From positions 248,001 to 312,000 of the forward strand of contig JAPDRN010000028.1 of the NCBI GenBank assembly GCA_030247855.1: 64,000 bases of DNA, given 5' to 3'. This DNA comes from Knufia peltigerae. Lineage: Eukaryota > Ascomycota > Eurotiomycetes > Chaetothyriales > Trichomeriaceae. Positions 1 through 11,982 of the stretch are shown here, piece after piece. The first letter of the stretch is position 1. Each line of letters starts with the position of its first letter. Below the pieces are notes generated by a model. That model ran no database searches. It had not been told where the DNA came from and saw nothing but the letters and a program-made list of their open reading frames with translations. The position numbers and the translations under genes are program-made.

Positions 1-2
1 TG

Positions 3-224
3 TTTGCCAAATTGATGGAGCTAGGAATTCAACGCGATGCCCAAGGAGACGTCATCAACCAAGAGAATGTGGAAGATGGGTATAGAAGTGCCCCCAAGAA
101 GAGTGATTCGCCTGGCGTACCGGGGCGAGATCAGGGCGCCGGGCAGATTGCGCATGAGGCTGGCCGATTGAAGAAGGAAATGGAGAAAGCAAAAGGTTCG
201 GTGGTGCTCAAGTCGAAGATGTAA
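3..224 (+). CDS. 3' end of an unidentified gene (partial)
   Basis: The reading frame is already open at base 3 (phe-ala-lys-leu-met...) and runs to a TAA at 222-224, so this looks like the C-terminal exon of a gene that starts left of the window. The visible 73 residues are hydrophilic, with a lysine/glutamate-rich helix near the end (LKKEMEKAKG) and a Ser/Pro/Gly linker. I do not recognise the family. No splice acceptor is needed inside the window. The opposite strand also has a short ORF here, but its composition looks like a shadow. Confidence 0.45.
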   Translation, partial: FAKLMELGIQRDAQGDVINQENVEDGYRSAPKKSDSPGVPGRDQGAGQIAHEAGRLKKEMEKAKGSVVLKSKM

Positions 225-438
225 TGTGGCGCTCCAGTATAGCATCATTGGGTTGATCACGGCGTTTCAATGGAGCTTTGGCTTTGTCATGTAGAGAAGG
301 CGTTAAAGATATTGGGATGACTGCAACGAGACTTGTTCTCTGACAAATTGGTGATTCCCCCGATAGATTATGATGGTGCTTTTAGATTCCAGTTGAGTAC
401 TCGTGATTCAGGTTCGTCAATTAGATGGCGTTGTCTCA

Positions 439-1872
439 TTAATTGCTGCTGTCAATGTCTGGTGCCATGTTGGCAACTTGGTCATTAGGTATCTCTTCCT
501 GGTCCAATACATCAGGATCGTTTTTGAATGCGTCACTGTCCAGCACGGGGATTATTCTTCTCACATCCCTTTCGATGACTGTGACTTCTTTCGGCAGTTG
601 GTCGAGGCTCGATTCATTCACTTTCTGGCACCGCGCAAGGTAGCGCAACATGGCGCTAATGACCCTGTTCTTTTCTTCTTTGGTCTCGTTCAAGGTGTGC
701 CTGACAGCCTTTGTCAGCATCGCCGGAAGATAGGTCGTCTGCACGGCTGGCGATTGCACTGCACCATCCAGATTAAGACCTGAGATCAGCATCCGTCTCG
801 ATTCTTCTGGTATACCAGAGGTAAACGCTTCGAAGTACATCTCGGCATCTTGCACGTTGGACGAGTTACTCAGACAAAAGAGTCGCATCAACGCACGATC
901 CGCAGGGTTTTTGACGTCGAGGTTACGTCGGTACCCTAGTCGATGTAACAATTCTGCTCTCCGGACGAGAATGATATCGTACCCTTCTCGCAGGCTTCTG
1001 TGTCCGTTGATGATTGCATAAGCCACATCGTAAACATTACGATACGATTGGAACACCGGTTCGATCATCTTCTTCGCGCAGGTCCAGTCCTCGTGACCAG
1101 AAGCTCCAGCAAGATCAAGGACTTGTTCCATGAACCGTAGTTCAAATGCGCGATCGTGGCCACGCATCTCTACTAGTCCAGTGAGCGATGCTGGAACATT
1201 TTCTGCTTGAGCGAGTTGGCCGAAATTGAAATTTGATCCGAGTTTCATACCCAACAGAACATATTGCTTGTCACGCTCGCTGAGTCGATCCAGAGCTTGG
1301 ATCATCCCGGCCTCGACTGCTTGGTAGAGAATCATATCATGATTGACATTCGAGATGTCGACGCCATTTTTGTCTGCATGGTCGGTAGCAAGTTGTGGAT
1401 CTTTACCTAGATCGTTGATGATCATACAAGTGATCAAAGTATAAACGTCCTCTGCTGACTTTAGACCGGTGGTGTATATTTTCCTCAGCCAATCGAAGGA
1501 TTCGCGAGTCAGCCTCACTTGTGGAGATTGTGTGCCGACGAATACATCGTGCTCGTCATTCCACAGCCATCGCAAAGCGAGGATACCTAGTAGGGTCCGG
1601 TTCACTTCTGGGTAATCATGTCCGTAAAGGAACTCAGATATCGATGGACCAGCGGGGCCAGGGGCATCCGAATCTCGAACGAAGGTTGCACGGTGTAACC
1701 GCTGCAGCTCAGTCGGAAATTCCGACTTGATCAGAGAAAGAAGTTCCCAGTCAGGGATGCTCCAGAATGAGCCATCGGTAATGGTATTTTTGAGACCACG
1801 TTGTTGAGGGGGGTCTGACTCTGGTGTTTGCCCAGACATTGGACAATGATTGCTCGATGCAAACGGACACAC
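439..1872 (-). CDS. Uncharacterised fungal protein, single exon, about 477 aa
   Basis: This is one uninterrupted minus-strand frame of 477 codons with good coding character. The ATG at 1872 is the first; a second ATG at residue 12 (1839) is equally possible. The protein is mostly helical and soluble, with no signal peptide or membrane segment. A stretch around residues 145-185 (IINDLGKDPQ, then VNHDMILYQA) looks like a helical metal-binding or HD-like arrangement, but I cannot assign catalytic residues. It may belong to one of the fungal DUF families (I thought of DUF6829, from memory and not checked). The C-terminus is acidic and probably disordered. Function unknown. Confidence 0.7.
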   Translation of the reverse strand: MCPFASSNHCPMSGQTPESDPPQQRGLKNTITDGSFWSIPDWELLSLIKSEFPTELQRLHRATFVRDSDAPGPAGPSISEFLYGHDYPEVNRTLLGILALRWLWNDEHDVFVGTQSPQVRLTRESFDWLRKIYTTGLKSAEDVYTLITCMIINDLGKDPQLATDHADKNGVDISNVNHDMILYQAVEAGMIQALDRLSERDKQYVLLGMKLGSNFNFGQLAQAENVPASLTGLVEMRGHDRAFELRFMEQVLDLAGASGHEDWTCAKKMIEPVFQSYRNVYDVAYAIINGHRSLREGYDIILVRRAELLHRLGYRRNLDVKNPADRALMRLFCLSNSSNVQDAEMYFEAFTSGIPEESRRMLISGLNLDGAVQSPAVQTTYLPAMLTKAVRHTLNETKEEKNRVISAMLRYLARCQKVNESSLDQLPKEVTVIERDVRRIIPVLDSDAFKNDPDVLDQEEIPNDQVANMAPDIDSSN

Positions 1873-2748
1873 GAGTCTGTCAAACGTCTTCAGGCTTGGT
1901 GTTGTCTGGAGGCGCGATTATTGGACAGAGCTTTGGGTTGACCTGGCGCAGCGTAGGACGAAATGCTGTTAGAAAGCTTTTCATTGAATTATGATGTTGC
2001 TAATGTGTGGTCTCTTTTGTTCTCGTCACCCATTACCGGACCGGCATCTGAGATGGCCCTGGGGTATAGTCACGAGTTGACTCCCTTGTTGCATGGCTGG
2101 CACTCGGAGGTAAATATTGAGCTGAAGGATCCTTGATTCAACTGCAGTCAAGACAGACGGTGCTTTTTGTTATGCGGCTATGAGTGTCAGCGTGCGTCAT
2201 AGCCTCATGAGCATTCAGAGCCGAGGCTAAGTGACCTCTGGATGAACAATATTGTGATTTACGAATCTGCCTGATCGCGTACGCAGACGAGGGTGAGCAG
2301 CCACAATCAGGGTTGTATGGAGATGTCTGATACGGATGGTTTTGGTTGCCTTCGCTGAAGTTACAAGGCCTGGGACTGTGCAGTTGAGGCAGCCGCCATC
2401 TCGGGGCTGAGTTATTCCGGCGATGTGATTGGATTCAGTGATGAGTTGACTAGACAGGTTCGGGGAAGAGCAGGAGCCGCGCCCAAAGCGAGCACGGGCA
2501 ACTATGAGGATAAATGAGAGGCCTGATACTGAGCCTGGACTTCATAAATAGTGACAATGGTCGAAGGATACCAAGATCACGATGGATTTTATAGTATCAC
2601 TGGTGCATGGAATCGCTCCAGAACCTTTATCATTAAGTATTTATACATACTGCCCAGGAACAAACATGTCGTGTCCTGGATCTCAAGCTTCATGTACACA
2701 GTCAGATGCTTTCCGATCCTAGGACATAGTACATTATTTTATTCATCC
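1873..2748. other. Intergenic region
   Basis: About 0.9 kb lies between the start of the unknown gene at 1872 and the 3' end of npr3 at 2749. It should hold the promoter of the former and the 3' UTR of the latter. A plus-strand ORF at 2551-2928 overlaps the npr3 coding end and looks like a shadow. I see no RNA gene or repeat. Confidence 0.5.
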
Positions 2749-4983
2749 CTACCAGTGTCGTATTGTGACAAGTACCTTTTTATTCTCGCCCTTTTCATCC
2801 TCAACTCCTCCATTAAACTCCAATCCCATCTTCATAAGCATATCCCATACGTTTTTTCTCTTGAGACCTTCGCGTACTGGAATTTTCTCCAAGGCTTCAT
2901 GACCGGAGAAGTACTTTACAAAGACTGACCAATATCGCCGGACATCAGCTGTGTCTAGATCATTCTCAGACGAGGGTGATGCTGGTAGATCTGTTCGTGA
3001 AGCATTCAGAGAAGACGTTAGTGTCGACGCAATATGGTCGAGCCAACGGGACTCTTCAGGAGATGCACGTTGGGGAGATAACACCAAGCTGGCCTGTTTT
3101 GGGTTGTGTTTGAATTGCTGACCGCGTGAGCTGGTATGGTCGGTTGAAATCGACTGTCTTCCGTCGCTTGAGGGACGACTGACCATACTGGGTCGTTGTC
3201 TGAAACCGGATATCATGCTGCTGGCAACAGTGGTTGGGGTTCCGCTTCCGAAGCTCTTGGATACATCAGCAGATTCCCGCAAGTCCTTGTCCGCAGGTGT
3301 CCTGGACCCCTTCTCTTCACGTTCCTTCTCTCGCACAGCTTTCTTGACTTCCGGGTCAATGCGCACCAAAGCAAACGTGCGGAGTTGTGTGACCCAGCCC
3401 TCACGCATAAGCCATTCCAAAACGCGGTAATATTCTTCTTTGTGGTCGCTACTGGGGATCAGTGCGCCATAAGGTGACGGGGTTCCACTCAATACACTGA
3501 GCATCTTCGGTAAGGAAGGCATCATCGGGAATGTCGCTTCGTACGTCTTGCAGGCCCCTACTAGCTTCTGCATATTCGCGTTTGGTGAAACAATATAGGT
3601 ATCTCGCTGATGCAGTGGAGGGATCGCAATGGCACGTCGCCAGTAGACAAGATGGCGCGCAAGGTGCTGGATATCAGACAGATTGATGCCTGAAAGCACA
3701 GAAATCTTGTAAAAGGACTTTGTCGGCTTTGCATTGCTTATAAAGTTTGTCAATGGCATTGCCAACGGTCCTCCCGCAGCCTGAATGTCTTTGAGAATCT
3801 TTTGGGGGCTGGCCTTGAGAAGAAGCGTAAAGTTTTTGGAAAGCTGCAAGGCCCCAGAACTTGACGCTGTATCCATATCGGCCTCAGTTGAAGCAGGATC
3901 CGTGGCTGTAGTGAGCCACAGACCAGGCTCTAAAGGAGGCTCGGTGAGCGAAGGCAGGTATGACGTCGATGTAACAGGAGGAATCTGAAGAGAGACTGAT
4001 AACTTGGAGCTAAGTGTGATTGCAGCAATTTTAGAAGCAGAGATGTTGTCAAACACTTTGGCAATGGCTGCCGCTAGTGATGACTTTCTCATCATCTCGG
4101 TGTAAAGCGTGCGCGTGGACGACTGCTGGTGGGCATGTGTGGACTTGATGGACTGTAGCAGCTCTGACTGCTCCCACACATAGTTGTGATGGGACTGTTC
4201 CCATTTGAGAACCTTGGACAACTTCTTCACCACATGATCATACATATCCTTTACTCTCAAGGAATGCTCTAATGGAGATGGATCCATCACAAATACAAGA
4301 TGAAACATGGTAAGCTGTGTCTTTGTTGATTCAGAGGTGCTCTTTGCCTTTTTGTCACGGACATGTCCCTCAGACGAGCCGTCTGGGCTGTTGTTCCCAT
4401 CGTCTATGCCACTGTCACTTACTGCAGTGTCTGAGGAATGTTGTGCATCGTCCTCCACTAACGATCTCTGCTTCTTAACTCGGGGCTTCCGCCAGTATCC
4501 TTCTTCACGAGCATAGACTGGTCTGCCCAGAAAGGTCAGATCATTAATACCAAGCTCAAATCTGCGTTTGTGCCAGGCCCTTCCCGGGGTCAAGAGGCTC
4601 ACCAGACCATCCTCGCCCAGCCCAAGGAGTGGCTCCCAGGGAGGTTTCCAGCCCTCACTGTCTACAGACCCTCTCTTTACCTGCACATCTTCGTCATCCT
4701 CGTCCGAATTCTGCGATCGACTATCAGGATTCGCAGGTGCCGTGTGGTTGATGCGCTTTATGAACAACTCGAAGTCATCGTCGGAGGAAGAATCTTCAGA
4801 GTCACTGCTAGAGCTGTCTTCCTCATCATCTTCCGCCAGAGATATTGCTTCGGCGGTACGAGCTGCCGCTAACGGGTCTGGAGGATAATGGAAGACAAGC
4901 TGGGCGTTGGAGCCAGTGCGACCCTGCGCAACAAGAAGAATGGCGAGTAGGGCAGGATTTCGAGATGTGGTGGCAGTCGACAT
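2749..4983 (-). CDS. npr3: Npr3, nitrogen permease regulator 3 (SEACIT/GATOR1 subunit)
   Basis: A single-exon 744-residue protein. The N-terminus (NPALLAILLVAQGRTGSNAQ, then LVFHYPPDP) is the longin-like start typical of Npr3. An acidic Ser/Asp run follows (about residues 50-75), then the conserved core (LRVKDMYDHVVKKLSKVLKW near 250; LARHLVYWRRAIAIPPLHQR near 460), a charged linker, and a C-terminal helix region (VREGLKRKNVWDMLMKMGLE) ending in VTIRHW. In the family Npr3 works with Npr2 and Iml1 as the SEACIT/GATOR1 complex, which inhibits TORC1 at the vacuole when amino acids are scarce. The gene is divergent from the LARP1-like gene that starts at 6549. Confidence 0.95.
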   Translation of the reverse strand: MSTATTSRNPALLAILLVAQGRTGSNAQLVFHYPPDPLAAARTAEAISLAEDDEEDSSSSDSEDSSSDDDFELFIKRINHTAPANPDSRSQNSDEDDEDVQVKRGSVDSEGWKPPWEPLLGLGEDGLVSLLTPGRAWHKRRFELGINDLTFLGRPVYAREEGYWRKPRVKKQRSLVEDDAQHSSDTAVSDSGIDDGNNSPDGSSEGHVRDKKAKSTSESTKTQLTMFHLVFVMDPSPLEHSLRVKDMYDHVVKKLSKVLKWEQSHHNYVWEQSELLQSIKSTHAHQQSSTRTLYTEMMRKSSLAAAIAKVFDNISASKIAAITLSSKLSVSLQIPPVTSTSYLPSLTEPPLEPGLWLTTATDPASTEADMDTASSSGALQLSKNFTLLLKASPQKILKDIQAAGGPLAMPLTNFISNAKPTKSFYKISVLSGINLSDIQHLARHLVYWRRAIAIPPLHQRDTYIVSPNANMQKLVGACKTYEATFPMMPSLPKMLSVLSGTPSPYGALIPSSDHKEEYYRVLEWLMREGWVTQLRTFALVRIDPEVKKAVREKEREEKGSRTPADKDLRESADVSKSFGSGTPTTVASSMISGFRQRPSMVSRPSSDGRQSISTDHTSSRGQQFKHNPKQASLVLSPQRASPEESRWLDHIASTLTSSLNASRTDLPASPSSENDLDTADVRRYWSVFVKYFSGHEALEKIPVREGLKRKNVWDMLMKMGLEFNGGVEDEKGENKKVLVTIRHW

Positions 4984-6548
4984 ATGTCTCTAGGTGTTTC
5001 GGAAATTCATTCAACGCGTGTATCCACGCGTTTGTACTCCGTTCGTCCGTTTTCGTCCTCACGAAGGCTCTTCACAGTCAGGTGGTAGACAGGCCTTAGT
5101 CTTGATCAGGCTGAACCTCGGACCGTGGAGCTATTCTTTCAGCCATACTAAATTTGGATGAGACGCGGGGAGAGGCCTGAGTGAAGGATGCGGACAATCA
5201 AAGGAGTCAGCTAGATCGTATTGAGAATGAGACAAATACGTGGATTCATGCAGGTTTGAGAGGAGAGGAGGAGAGACGACGGAAAATAGGCAACGCAGTT
5301 TGTACGAGTAGAGGACGGGTGGTGCGTGGGTTCGCTATACGGAGTCCTGGAGGTACTTGGATAGGCTCGGTAGCTAGCTAGACTGGCAGGGTGCGGGTAG
5401 AGATGGAAGAGCGCAGACGAGGGTCATCAGGTTCTCGTGAAGTCGCGATCCAGTGCTAATGGCCCTGGTGTTCGCAGTGTGAACAAACCGTAGAGTGAGG
5501 AGAGACGACCAAGTTAGGGCATTGAGAGGGGTCAGCCGTGCATTGAGGGTGAATGTGTGGTTGTCGGTGCAGCAGTGGGCGTAATAGCTGGGTAAAGATG
5601 GAGTATACAGTCCCTTGGTAAATCCCTCTGTTCGCTGGCGGTTCGGAAGCAAGTAAAATGCCGCTAGGAATTCGAAATTCAGACTCTGAGCTTTCACACG
5701 AAAAAGGCTTGCTCTGTTCCCACACACGCACAACACTTCCACACCCTTTCTCTCCCTCGTCTTTTACCCTTCCGTTACCAGGTCGTTCACCTGTTGATGT
5801 GCTTGTCGCTTTAATTGCTATCGTGTGTCCTCACTTCTGGCCCCAGCGCTTCCGGCACAGGGAAAAGTGTTTCGACGCTAAGACTCGCACTCAAAAGTTT
5901 TTGGAGTCTCCGTCACCTCACTTCTCTCCGACTCACCCACGCACCATCGCGACAATTCCTCTCTCGCTTTTGCTAAATTCGCCGCGAGAGACTGTGAGCG
6001 TTGGCCTCTCGCTTTTCTACCTCTTGGGTTGTGTAGCTTTCAGTCAGACAAGACGACAGCCATACGACCACTCCACACAAGGTTCGCCGTGTCTCAATTG
6101 ACGACAGTCGGTAATTTACGACTGATCCAGAACCACAGACTTTCATCCTCTCCTCGCGAGCCGGGCCCTCCGTAGTGTTATCCTGTCTGCACGAAATCGT
6201 CGCGGCTTCCAAGGTTGATCGAGTCTTCGCATCCCACCTGAACGAAAGCTCATCGCCGTCGTCTTTTACCAGGGACACGCCACGGCTGATATTGTTCAAG
6301 AAAGAACACCGCCGGGTCTTCTTGCCGACAAAATTTCAGTGAAAGAAACATTTCTGGGGCTAAAAGCCGGTGTTCCTTTGTGGGAAGAGAAAAAGAACAT
6401 TATTGAAAAGGCGTGAATTCTGAGGAATTTCCTCTCAGGGACCATTACGCAGCCCATACTGGTTGTTGTACACCAAAACCAGCTTGTTGCTGGTGAGGGG
6501 TTAGGTTGAAGAATAAGAGGTGCGCCAAACCATATTTGGGCGACGAAG
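4984..6548. promoter_or_regulatory. Shared 1.56-kb region between divergent npr3 and LARP1-like genes
   Basis: The two start codons point away from each other across this gap. The half near the LARP1-like gene (5700-6000) is strongly pyrimidine-rich on the plus strand (CTCTCTC and TTTCT tracts), as in many fungal core promoters and leaders. Several short ORFs lie here but none has convincing coding character; those after about 5.7 kb could be upstream ORFs if the leader is long. One GTACTCCGT word is at 5034-5042. Confidence 0.5.
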
Positions 6549-9500
6549 ATGTCTACACCTTCAGGCGCTGCTGCGCCAGTGTTCTCGTATGCACAGGCGG
6601 CCAAAGGACTTACTCCATCGACTTCAAGTCAGCCGACACCGCGTAACGAAAGCCCTGCTGCTTCCGAGAAGACCACCAGAGAGCGTTCCGCCACAGAGTC
6701 GAATATTAGCCAGCCAGCTGCTAAACTTGTTCGTGAGAAGTCTGAAACAGATGCCAGATCCAACACCGAGACTGCATACCAAAAATCCTCCAATGAGGAT
6801 AATTCGGAAAAAGATACCTCGGCCAATGTACAGAAAGCACTCGATGTACCAGAAAGTTCATCTGAACAGCCTAACTTGTCCGGCAATGAATCTAGCCAGG
6901 ATACTAAAAAGGAGGAGACAAGACCGCAGTTGACAAATGGACGGACACCATCATTCGACCAAGCTTCTGAAATATCTGGACAAGGAAGTGCAGACAAGAA
7001 GCCCAAAGACTCTGAGGATGATTGGGAGAAGATTTCTGTTCCTTCGATGACAGCTGAGAAAGAGTTGAAGGCTGCGCCTATTCCCGTGGTCAATATCTGG
7101 CAACAACGCAGAGAGGCACAGGCTGCCAGGCTGAAGGAGATTGCCGACCAACAGCGAACTGCACCGTCAAATACGCCGAAACCCACGCCTAGCCATGATG
7201 ATCCCAAACGCAGATCAATGAGTCGAGACATGGAAAGCCGCGAACGCGAAGGCAAGGCCACCGATATTCCTCGTGCTAACAGCCGAAAAGAAGCGATGGC
7301 CTCTCGTTCCTCCAAAGACAGAGCCGACACTGAAGCACCACCTTCAGTCGCTGATGCCCAGGCATGGCCAACCCCGGACAACTCGCTTGTCGAAGAACGC
7401 CGTAGGTCGAGTGCCTATGACAAGGGAGATAGGACTGAGAACAAGGGTGGTTCCCAGACAAAGTGGAAGACCATGCCCTTCGTGCCGACTGCAAAATTTG
7501 AGACCCAGCTTCCGGCTGCTGCTGCAAGACGAGGTGGTAGAGGGGGTGGTCGTGGTCGAGATCCTACCGGCCGTGGTGGTCATGCTAGTTCTAGCGAGAA
7601 GCAAGATTTGCCAGGCTCTATGGGTCCACCTCCGCTGCCAAAGCAAACAGGCGAACAACAAGATCGTGGCCGTCGTTCGGAAGGACAACGTCTTCAGCGT
7701 GCGGGGTCCGTCCCGACGACCAGTACACGTCCAGAGAGTATTGACGATGTGACGCCGTCATTCCGAAAGCCAGCTGCTCCTGCCAGCAAAGAACAGAGTG
7801 TCGGCGACGAATACCCACCTCAGAAGACTGAACAAAGTTCAAGGTCGTCTTCGAGACACACTGGACAAGTCGGAGGCCGGAATGTCAATGGAGAGGCAGG
7901 CTCACCATCTGACCAGGCTCCTGGGTCTTTTGGGCAGCCAACCGAGCAAGGTCCACGCTATCCGTTCTCTTTTGATCGATTCAAGAGTTCAGGAAATAGC
8001 AATCCTCGTGGAAACGGTGAATTCGCCCGTGAGCGTGGCTCAGGCCGCAATCGAGACTGGTCAAGAGACAAGCCTGAGACTGCGCGAGAGAAAGTTGAAT
8101 CATGGCGCGACCGCGACTCATCAGGTGATCAAAGTAACCGACGTGAAGTCCGCCCTGAACGCGCCCGAGGAGGTGGTTTTCGTGGGCGTGGCAACCATGC
8201 CTTCGGCACTCCATACAACTCATCGCATGCGTATACTGCACCATTACCTCAAAATGGCTTTGAGACCAGATCCAGCTCTCACACAGAGAGTCGGACGAGA
8301 CAAACCTCGCAACCTTTTCAACCGACCCAGACACCGTCAGGCTCGCGCAACAACCCGCGTTCGCAGTCTATTCCAGTCGGCATGATGTTCCCAGGATACT
8401 ATCCTGGCATGTCCCCAGGCTTGCCGGCATTGCAGACAGACATGGCGATGTATGGTTATACACAGCCTATGCAGATGCAGCCTGGCATTATGAGCGCAAT
8501 GCCATTCAACGATCCGCTCAATTCATATGCTCTGCTATCAATGGTTATGACTCAAATGTAAGTTTATCTCTCCTTGCTCGTATCGGCGCTGACTGTCTTC
8601 CAGCGAGTATTACTTTTCCATCGACAACCTATGCAAGGACCTTTTCTTGAGAAAGCATATGGACGGCCAGGGTTATGTGCCGCTCCGGGTGATCGCAAAC
8701 TTCAAGCGTATCAAGACGTTGACTGAGGACAACATGACAATAGATACTCTGCGCTACGTTTGCCAACAAGTCAAGAGTGTGGAATTTTTCCTTGGAGCTG
8801 ATGGGGATGATCGTCTTCGTCGCCGAGATGGCTGGCGCGATTTTGTGCTGCCGGAGGAAGAGCGCTTCGAAGACGCCCGTAACGACGGCCCTCAACAACC
8901 CGCAGAGCAGCATATTCGGTCACCTCAATACGAGCAACCAGCGCCCTTTGAGCCATCCTTCAGTATGGGCCAAATGCGCAGTCCTGCGATGAATGTTCCT
9001 ACGACAAATGGCATGTTTCACCCAGCCTCCCCAATGCCTTTCGTGCCCGGAGCCCAAGTCGATGGTCATGTACCTTTCCCTGCTTCCTTTGAAGGCGTTG
9101 GCCCTGAAGATATCTCAAATGTCGGCTACAACTCAAGAGCAGCACCCATGAGATCACCACCTGCCCAAGCCGGCGGTGCTACCATGGGTGGTCTAGTAAA
9201 TGGCCATCACCGCCAGGCTTCTCGAGCTGATATCGAAGAAAATGTCTTCCCTGACGAGGAAATTCCAAACATCAACATCCGCATGCAGCCTCATGCATCA
9301 CTTGAGACCAACAAGCCTGCTGATGACACGCCTGCTGCGCCAACAGGAACCGGTGAGAGTGATGCGGATCAAAAACAAACTCGTATTCCGAGCTTGAGTC
9401 TGCGCGGAGGTGCAGGCAGCCCGCAGCAGTGAGTCGATTCCGAGCTTGTCCTCCGAAACTGGCCACTAACAGTCCGATAAGACTCGAAACAATCCACAAT

Positions 9501-10022
9501 CTCTCGTTTGGAACAGCTGCTACAGTCTCTTTGGCTGATTCGGTCACCTACTTTACAAAGGATGGCCACGAAACCCAACTTCCACCCCCCCTATCAGGTC
9601 AATATGACCAGAGCTATCAATCAGTCCACGACATGGCATTTCAGCAAAGGCTTCTAGGCATCGATGGTGCTCTGGAGCCACTCTACTCGTTTTGGAGCGA
9701 CTTTCTCGTCGACAAATTCAATGTGGGCATGTATGAGGAATTCAAATCAACCGCCAGTGCAGATATTGCAGAAGGCAGTGCTAGTGGCATGAATCATCTT
9801 ATTCGTTATTACGGCAAAGTCCTGAGTGGACCTATCCCCGTCAGCGAACGCCTGGCTGCTGACATGGTTCAGCTTTCGAGGCAAGAAACTGACGTCGCAT
9901 CTACTCTCCTTCACACACTTCGAGGTGCGTGGCGCAACGGTGCTACCAACATGAAAACCATCAAGAGACTCGGCGATGTTCTCACCGCTGAGGAAAAAAC
10001 CGAACTCGACAAAAGTGGCTAA
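6549..10022 (+). CDS. larp1: LARP1-like La-motif protein with DM15-type C-terminus
   Basis: Three exons (6549-8557, 8604-9428, 9473-10022) encode 1127 residues; the introns are 46 and 44 bp and keep frame exactly. The N-terminal 640 residues are disordered, rich in Ser/Gln/Glu, with an RGG stretch near 320-345. The La motif spans about 655-745 (EYYFSIDNLCKDLFLRKHM across the first junction). After a Pro/Met-rich linker, residues about 1015-1065 (LYSFWSDFLVDKFN, MYEEFK, LIRYYGK) match the DM15 repeat pattern of LARP1, followed by a conserved tail (WRNGATNMKTIKRLGD). LARP1 proteins bind the cap and 5' end of ribosomal-protein mRNAs downstream of TORC1; yeast Slf1/Sro9 have the La motif. The DM15 assignment rests on motif similarity seen by eye. 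Confidence 0.9.
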
Positions 10023-11982
10023 GCGAAGAAAACCGTCTCTTCGTTGGCCAAAATACCCCATACCCTGCAAAGCGATTTTTGTTTACAAAAAGACACCATG
10101 TTCTGCTCATTTCCGAACCCCGCCATGATGTACCATGTCAGTCAGGTATATCGCAGATTGAACATTGGATCAGACTCAACAGTGTTGAGGCAGATTTACA
10201 GTATTTCAATTTTACTCGGGAATGCAGAACGTCACACTTGTTTTCCTATTGAGCTACCAGCACAAGATATTCCCCCTCAGGCCTCGATGAATTTTTGACA
10301 TGCAATGTACTGGACTATCAATCACCATCCTTGAGGAGCACAGTTCCCGAACCAAGCTCGTTCTCAGTCTCGATATGCTGGCCTTATTCTCCTACTCGCA
10401 TTAATCAACACACCCATGGAACGGTGGCGACTGCTCTGCAAATCGAGGACTCTTTCAACTTCTTTCGATCGCTTTGCCGGAGCGAAAGGCGCATGTTGAC
10501 TGCGGAAAGCTAACGACCGGTCATGATTGAGTTTTCAAGATATCCCTGTCTTATGCTAGTGGCTTCACATTATCATGGCTCCAACAACGTGGTTCTTTTC
10601 TTTTACGTTTCCTTTCTTGTCTTGCATAGACCCCCTCTCATCTGTTCGGGACAGGGTGGAGTGGTTGGGAGGATGCGGATGGGAGCTGGAATGCTGGGGT
10701 TTCAAGTTGAAAATGGACCGACCGATTGTGCAAAGGACGCAGAGAGACACACACACAACTTGAAGAAGAAGCCCGAGCAATCCGAATTCTCTTCCGCGCA
10801 CACGAAAGCGTTGCACCACGACCGAGGGTGATGCACAACTCTGCCAGAAAATTTGGGAACACTTCTGGGCCATGGATCCTCGAGATGGTCAGAATCAATA
10901 CAAAGTTTCTCATGTGTGTGTGTGGGAGGGGGGGGGTGCCGTCTGCTGGGTTATCATTTTCCATCGGGGATTGAGGAAGTCCCCGGCTAGAAATGGGCAG
11001 CAGATCGGACAAATTCGTGCTTTTATTCCCATCCCTTTTCTTTTCCTTGCTTTCCTTTTTTTTCCAACAGCGTCCCAAAAATTTACCAACACAACAAGCC
11101 ATGGCATGCGACGGAGAGAAAAAGACAAAAGTTTGTACACAGTATCATGAGAGCCCTTCCTTACATATTGAAGAAAAACCAGAAAGATTCAATGTGATTC
11201 AGGAACCAACCAAAAAAGACCCCTGGGTAAAAGTAGAGAATTTCCCCTTTCGCTGTGAACATTTCTTCCGACTTGTGATTGTAATTGTGTTACTACCTAG
11301 GGAGTCATGTACCTTGAGTTTGGTACATATGCAATGTGTACGGTGTAGTTGCACTTATCGGGTTCTATTGAGAATTCCTGCCGCCTCGTGGCCAGACACT
11401 TTTGTTCTGGGGGTTTTTTTCCCAATTGGCGAGAGAGAGAGAGAGAGACGTATTGCGGAGTAGTGTCTCTTTTTGCTTTTCTCATGTCAATGGCATTGGG
11501 ATCGTCACAAGTCTCATTTCTGTCCACCTTCCTCTGCTTTCTTCTGGCAAGTAGCTCCCACCCCTTCATGTTTTCTCGTCCATGCGCTGTGACATTGTCC
11601 CCTTTTCTTTGGACACAAATTTTGCTCTTGAGCTTCCTGGTCTGGCCCGTCTGACTTGCCAAGGGCCGCCCAAGCCGCCTTTGGTCTGCCCGTTCCCTTT
11701 GAGTCTTGCGGCCCTGCTCTCCGCTCATCTGTAAACCGACACACACAGACGCACATCCGCTCACGCACATCCACACCCACACCAGTGCACACACCGGACA
11801 CTCTGTGATCCATGTCGAGGCGGGCACATGTCACGTCCACAATCGCCCGCCCCTTCCTTCTCCTTTCCAGCCAGATTCGATCGAAGCGGGGGACGAACCA
11901 AAACCCGGCACTCGACGGTCGGTGTAGTTTCTGCAATTTTGTGAGGTTCGTGCGATTTGCGTGACTTTGTATTTCACCAAAA
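10023..11982. other. Gene-free 2-kb gap between two converging genes
   Basis: The gap lies between the stop of the LARP1-like gene and the stop of tma20. It holds low-complexity DNA: a TG run leading into a G run (10914-10937), a GA repeat (11430-11448), and an AC/CACA-rich stretch (11739-11796). Overlapping ORFs of 76-176 codons on both strands here (such as 11297-11827 minus) are low-complexity and I do not call them genes. Long 3' UTRs or a non-coding transcript are possible. Confidence 0.5.

Noticed and set aside
6629..7381. 250-codon ORF antisense to the LARP1-like gene
   Set aside because: The Ser/Leu-rich translation mirrors the Ser/Glu-rich disordered region of the true gene; this is a compositional shadow.
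11297..11827. 176-codon minus-strand ORF in the gap after the LARP1-like gene
   Set aside because: It is composed of translated simple repeats, with no domain, no context, and overlapping ORFs of similar size on the other strand.
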